Part shown: positions 34,727-47,469 of the stretch, piece after piece
How positions within the stretch are numbered: position 1 is the first letter of the stretch
How the letters are laid out: the number at the start of each line of letters is the position of its first letter
Notes under the pieces: generated by a model
What the model saw: the letters and a program-made list of their open reading frames with translations, nothing else
Database searches by the model: none
What the model was told of the DNA's origin: nothing
Translations under genes and position numbers: made by a program
Source of the DNA: Aquanectria penicillioides
Taxonomy: Eukaryota; Ascomycota; Sordariomycetes; Hypocreales; Nectriaceae
Direction of reading: 5' to 3'
Length of the DNA: 64,000 nt
NCBI GenBank assembly: GCA_003415625.1
Contig: PYIU01000004.1
Span: 3,658,001-3,722,000, forward strand

Positions 34727-37700
34727 TCCCTCTCTCTCATAAATATACACACACACTTCAATAGAGAGACTTGAAAATAGCTAGCATTAAGTCTTGAACA
34801 AACGGCTGTAGCCCTTATTTTTGCGCCTCGTTTGATTTTCTCGGCCTGGGAAACACAAAAGAGCCAGCCTAAAACACTCGTACAACCCGTTCCTTTGCTT
34901 AGACCCAGAGGAGTAGACGGCTCGACTCAGAAACGTCAAAAGAAAGGACAGAGGGAGACAGAAGGGGAGAGGGAAAAAAAAAAAAAAGGGGGGGGGGGGG
35001 GGTGGTGGACGGACTGAAGCCAGGCCTAGAAAACTTCACTGAGACAAGTCAATTAGATCTCCCGTCCGGCTCAAGCTCAGGCGCCGCGAGTCCCGAAGCG
35101 TCCGAGACAGTATGGAGAAAACAGGGAGTTGAATCGTCTCTCCGAGGGAGGGAAGCGGGGAACCCGCTCAGGAACGAGGCGGTTCATGATGGTTTGCCAT
35201 GAAGTGAGATGGAGTCTCCGTCCCGAATAGCTGGGGCGCTGGGATGCGGCTTTGGGCGTGGTATGGGGAAGGGCCTGGGCATTGCTTCTATTATTCTCCC
35301 TTGGGATGACACTAAGGAACGGGTTGGTATGAAGAGCGAAATGGCTCACGGAGGAGAGTGCGTCGCACAAGAACGATTTGTCGTGGAATGACGAGATAGG
35401 TAGGCCAGCACGGGGCGAGATGAGTGCCAATTCCCGACGCCGGTGCCTCCCATACCATCGTGAACCAAGAGCTTGGTGTTTTCTTTTTGTCTCGGTGCCA
35501 TTCTCAACACCATCAGTCTATCGCCAAACACGTCTCGTCTACTCGAAACAAACCCTCACCTGGGTCCCAAGTGTGTATACTTTTCTCTGGGGCAACCGGT
35601 CTAGATCTTTCCATGCATAGCATCACACTCGCCCACATTGAGCCGCCTCTCCACGACATTTCCCCCTTGCACCTACCTGCTTTGCCCCCTCCCCTTCTCC
35701 TTATCGTACGCCTACTCCGGCTCCGACACCTACCATTATTGCTCCTACTCACCTGCCTTGGGTCTTCATAGATACGCACCCCGATGATTAACCCGACCCG
35801 AAACCTACTTGGGAAACGGAGCTAATCGCCATGGGGAGTTTTTTTTCCTTGATTCTTCGCTTGCCACCCTGCTGGGACACTCTAAACGCACGGAAACCAT
35901 GGGACTAACTGCGAGGGCGTGTCGAACCTTGGAGTCAAGAGAGTTTCAAAACATCACGGATGAAGAACCACCACGCCTCTCCCTCTGTTCTTCTCCACTT
36001 CCCGTTCCACCGTGATCTGACTCTCAGTCCAGATCGTCCAATGCCCCGCCCCTTCCCGAGAGCGGCGTCCGGCTATCTTGGACTTTTGGGTAACAGCGGA
36101 GTCCCGACCGCAAACGGCGTTTCTCAGCTGGAATGTAGATGACGATGCGGTATTGTTTTCGATCGAGGGACGGCGAGTACGAGACCTCGAGGGCCCAGAC
36201 GGATGGATAGGAGGCGCTCGATGGTGGGTCGGTAAAGTTCGAAGCGTGGGAAAGGCAGTAAACTTCTCGCCATCTTTGTCGGGGCGGCCGCGGACGGGAC
36301 GACGCGAGGCGAGTCGTCGATCACGGGGACGAAGAACGGAGCGGCTGAGACGTCTCTATTAGCCCTAGGGCGAGCTTGTTGTATGAAGCCTCCGGGCTGA
36401 AGACAAGGTTGAGAGACGATGGAGCGTGTGCCAGTGGACAAAGAACGAACAGCAAAGGGAAAGGAGAGGGAGAGGGGGAGACTGTGTAGCCATACTCTTT
36501 CCGGGGACGGGAATCACGGCATGGCTAGCAACGAGGCGTCCAAGTCTACTTCAACCGCCAGCAGAGACTTCTTGTTTCTCTGTGTCGAGCCGAGCCCGTT
36601 GAAGCGTGCTGACGCAGGAACCCTCGATAGTCTCTGCCCCCATGACAAAACTCTCGGTCAGGGCGTTCTTGAGATGGCACATCATCCATACTCCTTCTGG
36701 TAGAGAGCCCGACCATGACTCTTGGGGCCCTTCAGCCCAATCGCACAACCAGCGTTTCGGGACCGAACCAACGGGACCAGCGTGATCACCCGCGACAGGA
36801 CGACCGGACTACTCCCCTTCCGGCGGCTTGCGTGAGTCTTGTCATCGTTGAAAGACGGCGACGTGGTCGTGGCCCGCCATCTACGGGTACAGGTACCCCG
36901 ACCCACCCCCTGGATGGCGAGAAGGAAACAGGCACGAGGACACGCACGACCAGCTCGTGCCCTGGGAGATGGTGAGGGGCGAAGGCTCTTGGGTCGAGTG
37001 GTCGCGGAGCCCGTCGGTTTCGGACGGAGACTCTGACGCCACCGGCATTGGCATTGGTGTTGGCTCTGCCCGTGATGTTGAGTCCACTGGGCTGAAGCCT
37101 TTGTGAATCTGCCGGAGCCCGATAGACGGAGATGTAGAGTCCAAGGCGACGACCAGCCGTTTGCCTTGTTTGGGGATTGCTTCCATCGGGCGGAGATGAG
37201 AGCTTGATGGAAGAGAAACTAGGTTTTGACTCGCTGCTGAGTCCCGTTAGTGGGCGGGTTGTTGGTTGTTGACAGCCTGTGGCACGGCAGTGGTTGCGAG
37301 CCTCCCTGATAGTCGCAGTCTAACGTTATCGGAGGCCCCCCCTCAACAAGCGCCAGTGGGTGGCAAAGAAGGAGGAAGAATTCTTGAAAGTGGCACGTCT
37401 TTTAAGGGCGAGTGCTCGTTCTGTGTTTGGTATTTGGGAAAAGAAGATTTCCTCCTACTATTGTTTATGGCTCTGTCATGACTCTTTGATATCCTGTCCA
37501 CCGCTCAGCGCGCTGAAGCGACGGTTGCCATTCCCCAGAAACTTGCCGTTTAGAATTATATTCCTACGGACCGAAAGATAAAAAGGAAACTCAGCACTTC
37601 GGCCCGGAAACAGATCAAAAGTATCCATCCAACCTTGAGCCAATCTGTTTGTGGCTTCCTAGCTAAGCCGAGACACTCACCTCGATCGCTGTTCCCTTTC

Positions 37701-39162
37701 TATTGCTCAAGTAGGGATTGACATTGTTAGAGTTTCACTCAACCTCCGTCTTCGATCCTATCGGCGTCAAACTTGGGTCCTGTTTTCGATTCTAAATTGA
37801 TGTGAAGGAAAGAAGGGTTGAGGGAGGGCGGATAACACAACGGAGTCCTTGCAACCATCAGGCGTCTATTGACCACGTCCTTTAGTCTGATAATACTTTG
37901 TTCACCCTCTCGAAGGAAGGGCCATCCCATCGACCGAAAGAATTCTACATCCTGTTGGCGCTATGGTATAAGGAAGCAAGGCTTGCCAAAGGAGAAGGGG
38001 AAGCATCATTGTTCGAGAAGCCAAATGATTAGGTTGCGTCAAGCCAAGGTTCTGCAATTGTATAATGCGGTTTATCATACTCCTTCGTTGTGTTCCTCTT
38101 GTTCCTTCTTGCGATAGCCATTTCCTCTGTGGCTGCTGCGGATCATTTAGAATGCCTCGCAGTTCAAGATTGATACTACCAACTGGGTTGCGCCCCCACC
38201 TACGGCAACGGGACTTGTCGTCTTCTTCTTCTTTTTCTCTTTTTTTTTTTCAGTTCATGAACTTTCTCTCTGTTCCCACAGCGAATATGTGGTCCTCGTA
38301 TCCTGCAAGTTGTCAAATGTCAAATACTCAGAGGCAGCAAGCGCCGTCGACATATGCTAGAAAGCTCTGTGTATCGTCAGATCTGGATCAGCATTGAAGA
38401 GTTGCGCACTGGGCATACGGATAGGGATGGGCACATTCAAGGCCTTTGGTTCTTTTGCGCTGGAACACTAGGACCCGTAGTTCACGGTGTCTGATCGCAC
38501 GAGCCGAGAGAAGGTTTCATTCTATGCGGGTGCTTTGATTCTGACATGACGGTGTTCAATTTGAACTGGGATGCCTGCGCCTGCCCCCCCCCCCCAATCA
38601 TTCAAATCTCGACCGGCCATCTATCCATGACACTCCTGTTGGAGCTCTGGAACAAATTGGACATCAACGTTCTATCACTCGACTATCTGAGCGTCGTCTA
38701 GCCACACGGGCTCGCGTCCTGCTGGCCTCCTTCACGGAGTTCCGTTTTTGGAGATGACACAAACCAAGGGGTCATGGATAGTGAATGGCCTGCGATTGAT
38801 TGCTGCTGTCACATATTGGGGTTTTGCATCGAAGGATGACGACTCGGTTCGCAAGCTGGTCCGGGAAAGGGGGGCGTGGTGGCAATGATGGGCCGTGAGG
38901 GGGAAGCAGGCTCAAGAAAAGGATTTTTTCTGGCTTGGATTCGGTTTTGATTTAATCTGGCTGCCTATAGTTGGGCGTGATATTGGTGCCTTGCGCACGC
39001 ACGCACGCCCGACAGCCGTGGATTGCGGCGGTGAAGAGAAAGCCAGCACCCACAGGTAAGAGTTGGTGTTGGGGAAGGAAGAACCCACGACATATACCTG
39101 CAGACAGTTGGACAGTCAGTCAGGCACGTAACAGGTGAGAATCTTTTCTTCCTGCTCTTCCT

Positions 39163-39225
39163 CTTCTTCTTCTTCTTCTTCTTCTTCTTCTTCTTCTTCT
39201 TCTTCTTCTTCTTCTTCTTCTTCTT
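39163..39225 (+). repeat. (CTT)21 microsatellite
   Basis: Twenty-one CTT units, the longest trinucleotide array in the window. Confidence 0.9.
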
Positions 39226-40147
39226 TTACTACTGCTGCTACTGCTACTGCCACAACCACCATCACTACTATTGCCAGCTATCTTTCGTATTATTTTTGTC
39301 GTCATCCTTACTGGTATCATCATCTATTTCAGTTCCTCCTGTTGGACATTGTCAGTGCGTTGTCTGTTCGTTCTACATATATCCCTGTTCAACCTAAAAC
39401 GGATGCTGACCAACAACCCAGCTCAAGACTTGCCCAAACCAACAAGTTCCAGTGCCGCTCCCACCCCTCCGTGTCACCCGAATAGCCTCCCGCTCCGTCC
39501 ATCACCGCCGGCCCGCCGCGCAACTCCTTCAGCTTCCGCCATCTACAACCGCCTCGAGACTCGCACACGAAAAAGAAGAAAAATCAATCCTCTTCCTCCG
39601 TGCCGCGCTCCGCCCTCGCAATCCAGGCCTCACACAGTGTGGAGTGATCTCCAGACCAACCTACCCCCTGGCCTGGCCGTACCGCACTCGCATTAGTCCC
39701 CTTTGAGCCGCTTGGGAGCAAGGGCTGCGTCAATAACACGCCCCCATATTCGGCAGGCCGTGCGGCAAAGTGGGAACCATGCGGCATCAAAATTGCATCG
39801 TGATCCTCTCCTCCGCGTCCAACTGCCCGGCCAAACCACCTTGATACAAGGCCCTCCCGCCGACTGCCGCCGCATGCCGGCCCTGTTGCCACGTCAAGCC
39901 TTGTCTCGGGGCTCGGGCGCGCGAAACTCGCCGCCAGGAGACGCCTGAGGGAACCCACAAGAATCAAACTAAGTCGAGGGCGTGATACCCGCTGTTGATG
40001 GCTTGGGGGAGGACCATTTCTGTGAATGCTGGCTACAGGAGTATCTCACACTCGAAATTGACGACCTGACCCAGATTTTGCTGTCAAAGGGAGAGGGTGA
40101 GCTCGGTCATTGCAGCTTCTCTCCTCATTATGACGGCCTTCTATTTA

Positions 40148-40405
40148 GTTTCACAATCGAGGCTATGCTGCACCACCACACATGTGATGTAGCTTCGTTG
40201 TCGAGATCAAGTCTGGCCTTGCCCCAAGCCCGTCCGTACTCAACCTTGGCTTTCTCGACATTGCGGCGCTTCCCAACGCCTTCCCTTTGTAGAACTCTAT
40301 CCTGAAGGCTTCGTCTTCCTCGGCATCTATCACCCCTGTGGCTAGTTTCCATCGCCGCCCACACCTTTGTAATTGTGCACCAAGGACTATGTAGTCATGG
40401 ACCAA
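40148..40405 (-). pseudogene. Possible decayed coding fragment
   Basis: Two overlapping minus-strand frames each have protein-like character over different parts. One reads DAEEDEAFRIEFYKGKALG; the other, shifted, continues with VEKAKVEYGRAWGKARLDLD. Read together they look like a single charged helical segment interrupted by a frame change. No family is recognised and no clear flanking exons are found, so this may equally be chance. Confidence 0.22.
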
Positions 40406-41087
40406 GGACCTGCAAATCAGTCAAACATCCCACAACCCCTGGTGGACCGACTCATCAATCGAGACGTAGGTGACTGAGTAGTAAAACATGGAGATGATGC
40501 TAGGGTTTGTATTCCGATTTCACAATCCTCAGCTCTCTAATGCGCCCCACCGTCTACTGTTTAAGGTCATGTCTACGTAATGTCGTGTTTGTTCGATGCG
40601 CCTAACACTTGCTAGGCTACATGATATTATATCCCATACAAATCCTGCCCTTTCACCACCCTATCCCAACTTTATCGCGATGGCCTCATAGTGCCTAGTG
40701 TTGCAAAACTCCCCATAGATGATTTTGCAGTTTTCAGGGGGGTGAGGGTCCCTTCCTGTAACCATTATTCTTCATGACTTTGAGAACACGCACCCTCGCA
40801 CTTGATCAGAGAAAAGATGCTATGCTGAATTACTCCTCCCATGGCCTTCGGTCCAGTCATGTTCAACTCATCCCCATCCGCCCAGGTCATATTCGTCGTC
40901 GTTGCATCAGTGATGTGGTCCAATTTGTTTCATGGGTCAGGGCTAGCCCGACGGCTCGAATTTTCCAGACACATCTCTTCGTGAACTCCCAGGCGGCCAG
41001 TTGCGTCTCGCTCCATAACAAAACAGCGCTCCGCGTAGATGCCCATCTCATTCAGTCGATGCCATGCACTGCCCAACCGCCGCACCA

Positions 41088-42713
41088 TTACCCGTTTCCA
41101 GCCCCCCACATTGATGGTAATTCGCCTCCAGGGGCCGAACCTGTCTGCTGTCTGCTTTGGACAAGGAATCGTAACGTCTGCATAGCTGCCTCGTAGTCAT
41201 GATCCGCCCCGATGGTGACCTCTTCAAAGGGTTGTACCACTGTCTGTACGTGTAGCGTGAGAGAGTGCAGAGCAGGGAAGCCACAGACTGCGCGGAGAAA
41301 TTCCGGTGGACTACACATCCCAATATCCATGTCCAGTTCTAACGTGTGGACAGAGAGTAAATGCCTCGACAGCAGCTCCAAATCTCCTGCCCACAGTGTC
41401 GGGCATTTCCGATCGTCATCTGCGAAGCCGACGTGGTCTCGAAACCGCAAAACTTGGAGCGATTGTCGATGCGTCAGGATGGCATCCAGAAGGAAAAGCT
41501 GTGTGTGGCATGTGATGTCGAGTACCTCCAGCGCACGGATGTGATTCTTGATTAGCAAATAGAGGCTGTTGGTGGCCTCCTGTCTTCGGTCAGAGAGATG
41601 GTTGTAGTCGTTCACATGTAGGGTGTGGAGGCGGGTGAGATCGTTGAAAGACACGGACGACAAGAATTTGAACACCGGCACTGAAACTAACTCTAATGAC
41701 TCCAGTTGTGAAAAATTCCAATGCTTCTTGACATCATCGGCTGAGTGTTTCCAGTCGTATGACCGTAGAAGTAGATGAGTGAATGGAGGCATCCGCTCAC
41801 CAGAGTGAAAGTCAAAGCTGGTACCCTGGCCACGGTCTTCGTAGTGCAATATTCGCAGTTGAGATGATTGGAGGAGAAGGCGCTTCAAAGATCCAAGGCG
41901 AGTAGAAAGTGTGGGCGAAGGGCTAGTTAGTTTAAGAGAGGCCAAGAGCTGGGCAGGTATGGCTCTGGTGTAACAGTCGCGCAACTGGTTGTCAACCTCG
42001 CACAGGGGCAAATTTTCGACATACAGCTTAACCTTTCTGGAATGCTGCCCGGTGCCCGAGTTCAGGATATCTGACGGTAACCAGATGTCAGAAGCGTGTA
42101 GATCCCTTGAAATGTATTGCCATCTGTCAATGAACATGTCAGCACTGTGGTTACGGTTGAACGTGCAGCATTATATTTCAATACATACCGTACAGAGGAA
42201 AGTCGTTGGATTCGACGAATAATGCGGTTGATTCCTTGGGGGTCGAGATTGCCGGGAACGATGACATGATTGGTGTGGATAGAAATATGGCGGAGGGCAT
42301 GAGGATATCGCTGCTCGGCATCGGGCGCCACAAGGCTTTCGTTTAAGGTCAAGAATCTGTATGTGATGGGTATCGCAATGGCATCAAACCTCTTCGAGGC
42401 TAAACGCACAGACTCAAGCGCATGCGAGTCCACATCTCGAAGCTGAGGTGAATGATTAGCGTTGAGCCCAACGCCATATCAATCATTAGTGGCGGCAGTA
42501 TAACTGGGGATCTACCTGTTCAAAAATCAGAGCCAAGAGCTCGGAGCTGAGATGCCCAAAAGACAGGTTCACCACTGGGTTCCGTTTCGGAGGTGCCATG
42601 CGGCGAGACGCAACGGGAGAGCGCGGGGAGCAAAAGGAGTTGGCAACAGAGGGAATAGCCGAGGAGAAGGATGTGGAGGGAGACGGAAGTAAGAGGTCCG
42701 CCGAGGAGCGCAT
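41088..42713 (-). CDS. F-box protein with leucine-rich C-terminal region
   Basis: Probable substrate receptor of an SCF ubiquitin ligase. Exons on the minus strand: 42516-42713, 42189-42442 and 41088-42123, joining in frame to 495 aa. The F-box follows the first exon: LSFGHLSSELLALIFEQ-LRDVDSHALESVRLASKRF, with the typical Leu-Pro-like start replaced by LSSELL. It is followed by PITYRFLTLNESLV, common after F-boxes in fungal proteins. The rest has irregular Leu-rich units (for example LESLELVSVPVFKFL, LTRLHTLHVNDYN, LRALEVLDIT-type segments) suggesting an LRR-like solenoid. Introns are GTAGAT...CCTCAG and GTATGT...TGACAG. The start at 42713 (CACCATG context) is chosen; an alternative start at 42599 (MAPPKRN) would shorten the protein by 38 residues. 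Substrate unknown. Confidence 0.82.
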
Positions 42714-45700
42714 GGTGGGCGAGGGATTATGTGAGGAGAATGCGAAAGAGCATGCGAGGTAGTAAGTCGGTACCGGACTCGAAGCGGTAGTGGGCTGAGT
42801 ATGTATGTGTGGGTGTAAGTCTGCGGGGAGGTGAATCCGGAAGATTGGACAGGCTCTGACAGATGACACTAGGCTGCTTGGGGCGAAAGTAACGAAAGGA
42901 CATCAGACGGTTGAGTTGGAGGCGGGAGGTATTGTGGCTCTTGGGTGGACGCAGATCCGAGGAAGCGGAACAGCAGCAGGGGAGTTAACCAGGGAGGGAG
43001 ATGATGGAGAAGGATGGCGTTGGGCCAACAATGGAGCCACTTGCTTGGGGCCATGCAGGCGCCTGGGACCGTCGAACAGGTATATATGTATCTCTATCGA
43101 GCAAGATGGCACGGCCAGGTTGCATTTGATATTTGAGGACGGGAACAGGGGTTGAGTGGGTTTGGCCGCTGTCAAGAGATCGGGGGAATTGTGATGGATG
43201 ACCATGAGATGGCGGGTGGAGAGGCGTCTGAGGACGAGACAAGAGAGGGCACGCAAGCAAGAGGAAGAACGGGCCACAAGAAGTCCCCCCCGGTGATGAA
43301 GCAATGCCAATGGAAGGACAGGGGATAGGCGGCCATGGGGGATCCTTGAATGGGGTAGAAGGGATAAAGAAGGCGGCAACGGTGGAGAAGAGGACAAGGC
43401 AACGCGAGGTCAACTCCTCCAGTCATGTGGAGATTAGGGACCACTTACAGAGACGGAGATCGGGTGGCAATTGTGTGTTGTCGTCTGTGGAGAAAACTAA
43501 TGTAGAGCAACGGATTGTGGATGAAGAACGAACAAGGGTCTGGCTTTGGATCAGGGAGAATGCGTGCAAGCGAAGCCTCGCCCCGTCATCCTGAGCAAGT
43601 GTGGTAGAGAAGCTGTCGTCGATGGACGAATAGAGAAACGGCGACAGAGACATGGTGGGTAAAACGACATCAAAAAGAGCACACACACGGTGAGCCTGTG
43701 TTGTATCGTGTTTGTTTGTATGTAGTCGAGTGGCAGGCGAGGAAAAGCGCTAACCAAACGCTGATTTGAGGCCATGAGAACTCAACTCAATATCACGATC
43801 CGAGAGGTCATGGGATGGGTCCATGAAAATTTGACTGCATTGGCCTGCTGCTGTTATAGTCCCAGGATGTTCGTTGTTAGGCCGGGGGGGGGGGGGGGGC
43901 AGGGAGGGAGTGAGGAGCAGAAGGAGGGGGAGAAGAAAAAAAGAAATAATAATAAGAAGAGGAAGATTGTTCCTCGTAGCCGATCCGATGCAAGCGAGCG
44001 TGAAACCCGTCGTTTGCGGGTGGATATTTGGGTGCGCACGAATCGGCAGAAGCTGGGCACCATGTCTCCAGACCAGACCTGTCGGTGGATGCATCGGCCA
44101 ACTACCAAGTGACAAGTGATTCCTCCGCACCAAGGAGGCTGAGGAGTGGGAGTGGGAGTGGAAACAAGCGACGGGCGTATTGTCGTACGCGCCGCAGATG
44201 AGAACAAAGGCGGTGCAGACGACACACCTAAGGAAAAAGTAGGTGTAGCACACAGTGGTCGTCGAGTATCGACGTGAGGCATGCTTCATCCTCCCCCATC
44301 GCGAATCTGATATGTTCGCAAGAATGTCCCGAAACGGGAAACTGGGGCCAGCCATGTTCGGGGGAACGGTCCCCCCTCCTCGGCTCCCTTGCCTCATGGC
44401 GTGGCAGCGGGAGCCAATCGCCCACAGCAGACGGCGCCGCGAAACTGGGGCGGCGTGATGTGAGGCAGACCCTATGAGGACTCCATCCCGTTGCATGCCC
44501 GCCTCGTGCCCGCCGCATGTACTAGTAGCGCCCGGCTGTCATCCATGTCGCCTCATGCCTTCGCCATGTAATATCCATGCCCCCGTTATGCCTTGAACGC
44601 CCTGTTCGAGGGTGAGTCTGGAACTTGGTCGGACTATTTGGGGTCTGTAGCTACGCATTGTCGGCGACTCGCGCGACAGCCACCTGGCACAACACGGTGT
44701 GCGTAGAGGTCATGGCGGCGAGCTTTCGTCTTCCTAGGCCGTCTCAGCTCCTGAAGCTCTTGAGGGAATGACAGGCCGTGGCGGACAGTGGGCTTTTTCT
44801 CATCTGCTGGGACCGTGCTGACCATGGTTCCTGGCTGGGGGTTGCTTACTCGCATCTATACCCTCATTGACCTAACTTTCCCTGCTCGTTGGTCGTCTGG
44901 CTTGTTGGGAGAAGGGTTCACATCTGTTCTGCCACGACGTTGTTTATGCTGCTGACGGTCCACGATGTTATTTTTGGCCCCGGCTTCCACTCAGCTGAAC
45001 TCAAAACGATGCACAGCCGTGGATTTGGCTTCCAGCCGTGGATTTGAGCCGCCCCAAACAAGGCAAGTCGAAATGACGTTGTGGCCCGACTGACGGTTTT
45101 GGCCTTGAAGTTCATCCCGAGTTGCAGCCTCCGATGGCAGGTACCTAGGTAGTTGATGTACTCCCTCGGTACGATCCAAATTCGCGCAGTCCACTCGGTA
45201 GGAATCCAACTCGGTTCAGGTAGGTGCCAGTAGGTAGGCACAAAAAGAGTGAAATCCATTGGCAGGGTTAAGTCAACTAGAGATGCAGTTGACGACGCCG
45301 TTGCAGTGCTTTGGGCCAGTGAAAGAAAGCAGAATCCCGATAGGTACAAGACAGGCAAGCTACGGATAGAGAGGAAGGTGATTGACAACAGGCCGAACTT
45401 GCTTCTGAAGTTCGCCGGGCGGTTCCAAGAATTGCACGCTCACTTGTCCAGTGTTAGCTAAGGTCTGGTAGTAAATAATACAGGCCTAGTCCCAACTGGC
45501 CAGCACCACCAAAACACACCCACACACACACATCACTGACATCGTTGCTTCCACACTATGATCATTCAATGGCTTTCGTCCCATAGCTATGCAACACTCC
45601 TCATATATCGGCATTTCTCCTTGGCTTTCTCTTGCAGGCACACACGCTAATTACACCTCTATAAATTCTACTAGGAAATCATTCCCCGTTGTGTTTTGTT

Positions 45701-47469
45701 TTGACATTTGGTCTCACTGGCTCATGGGCCTTATTTTACCTGCCACCCTCCCAAGCCTGCTCTTTTTCTCGCATGCCCCTAGAAACCCATCTGTCTCTTA
45801 TGACGATTCACTCCCACCCCCTGATTTACTGTCTGAACGACTAATGCAATGTTACACCTCTTCAACTTACTTTACGTTATCCCAAATACCAGCAGGCTAA
45901 TCCTCCCGCGGCCACCTACCAGCCTCACCTACTCGAGGTCCCCGCTTCTGCCGTGATACCCGCTGCTGCTGCACAGTGTTTACCAGATTCTGCGTTCATC
46001 ACGACCCAAAGTTCTCAAAGGGACCCCCACCTTGTAACCACAAACGCCATCGCCGCTGGCCTGGAGGCAAAGACGAAGGCATGCTACCTTATTATGCACC
46101 TGTGAGGATAGTCCGCTGCGCGGGAAGCATTTCAAGGATTTGTTTGATTAATCGCATACGGCTGGCTCCATGGCCTCGTTACCAGGCACAGTATCCAATG
46201 ATTGCCAATGATTGCCAATGACTGCCAGGGCTGCTGAGAGTCTCCAACACCGACGCTCTGCAATGCAACAAAACGTGTTCATTTCTCCGGGTAGCCATGG
46301 AAAGAATCCCGGTCCCTTGTTCCATTCAATGTCGACCCCGACGCTCTGGCACCATGTCGGCCTTCAACTTCCGTTTCTGTCACATCCCGAACTGTGTGCC
46401 CAATCCAGCGGTTCCTGGCTGACGCGGTTTGCTTTGTTTCGTTTCGTTTCGACCTTCTTAGATTTTTGTCTCAGGAGCCTCTGACACGTCCGACGCCGCG
46501 TCCTGCTCCAGCCTCTGTTACGGCCAGCAGACAAACATATCCCTACGAAATATACCAATTCCCCGCTCCAGCTGAAACACATGCCCTCAGTGATATTGGA
46601 GTCCCCTCGTACCATCCGTACAACCCGGGCCTGCCTCGAGTCCTTGTCCCCTGGTCAGTTCCCTGATGCATACCTGTAGACAACGATCATTCCCAAGCCC
46701 AGTCCGTCGCAGTTTGGCCACACCGGGGGCACTACCATGTAACCACCATTACATTGCATCTACCACAGCCATCTCTTCACCACTTGTCTTAGCTAGTCTA
46801 GGTGCGGCTGCATCAACTGCTACTCCTCACCCAAACCCTGCCATCTCGCGTTCGGTGCCGTGATCTCACCTTATCACAAACTCCCTAACGGTACATTTCT
46901 TCGAGGAAGGCATCCAAGTTCGGGCGAGGGAACATGATGCCACTTCCAAGAAATCGAGTGGTGAAACTTCGTTCACGTTGTACATGTGCGCCTTGCTGAA
47001 GTGGCGCATGCCTATGATACAGTACATGGCCAAGTGTACACGAAGACGATCTCCCAGTCCTATTGACTGACACAGGCATCACTTGCGACTGGTCGATTGG
47101 TCGATTGGTCCCTCTGCGTGTGGTATCAGCAAGGAAGCATGAGCTTGCCATTCCCGAACAGTCCAGTTACAATACAATACAATACAAGTGAAATAGGAAC
47201 GCTATGGGGACCCCGTCCTTTCGCCGTGCCAACCACCCGTGTCATGCATATACTGTACGACTTCTTCTCCTCTAGTGCCACCATTGCATATCCAATCGTC
47301 TCTTTCTCAGGTAATCAACCTTTCCCCCGAGGTAAATTGAACACCAGTCTGGCCGACCCAGTCATAGGCTCCGACTGCAAATCCATTTAGGTCCTGTGGC
47401 TCACAGCTTTTCATTCCTTCGGGATTTCAAACCATCCCCTTCTCTACAGAGAGAGTTTCTTCCCGTGCT
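42714..47469. other. 4.8-kb intergenic region between F-box and LSB5-like genes
   Basis: Lies upstream of the F-box gene (-) and downstream of the LSB5-like gene (-). A minus frame at 43423-43686 ends next to a consensus donor (GTAAGTGG near 43446) and could be a 5' exon of the F-box gene or of an unrecognised gene, but no phase-compatible partner was found. A G-run lies near 43885-43899. The stretch 44.5-47.4 kb shows nothing recognisable apart from short repeats. Confidence 0.45.

Larger units (their letters stand above)
27742..41087. other. 13.3-kb non-coding region downstream of the regulator
   Basis: No gene with a recognisable domain is supported. The + strand is purine-rich over long stretches of about 28.9-34.0 kb, the opposite of the region upstream of the regulator. 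Many simple repeats occur, and a possible decayed coding fragment lies at 40.15-40.41 kb. Frames such as 39271-39696 (+) start right after a CTT repeat and have no domain evidence. Confidence 0.5.

Noticed and set aside
39271..39696. 141-codon + frame beginning with a hydrophobic segment and containing RKRRK
   Set aside because: Starts directly after the CTT repeat, no recognised domain and no support from neighbouring exons; kept only as a remote possibility.
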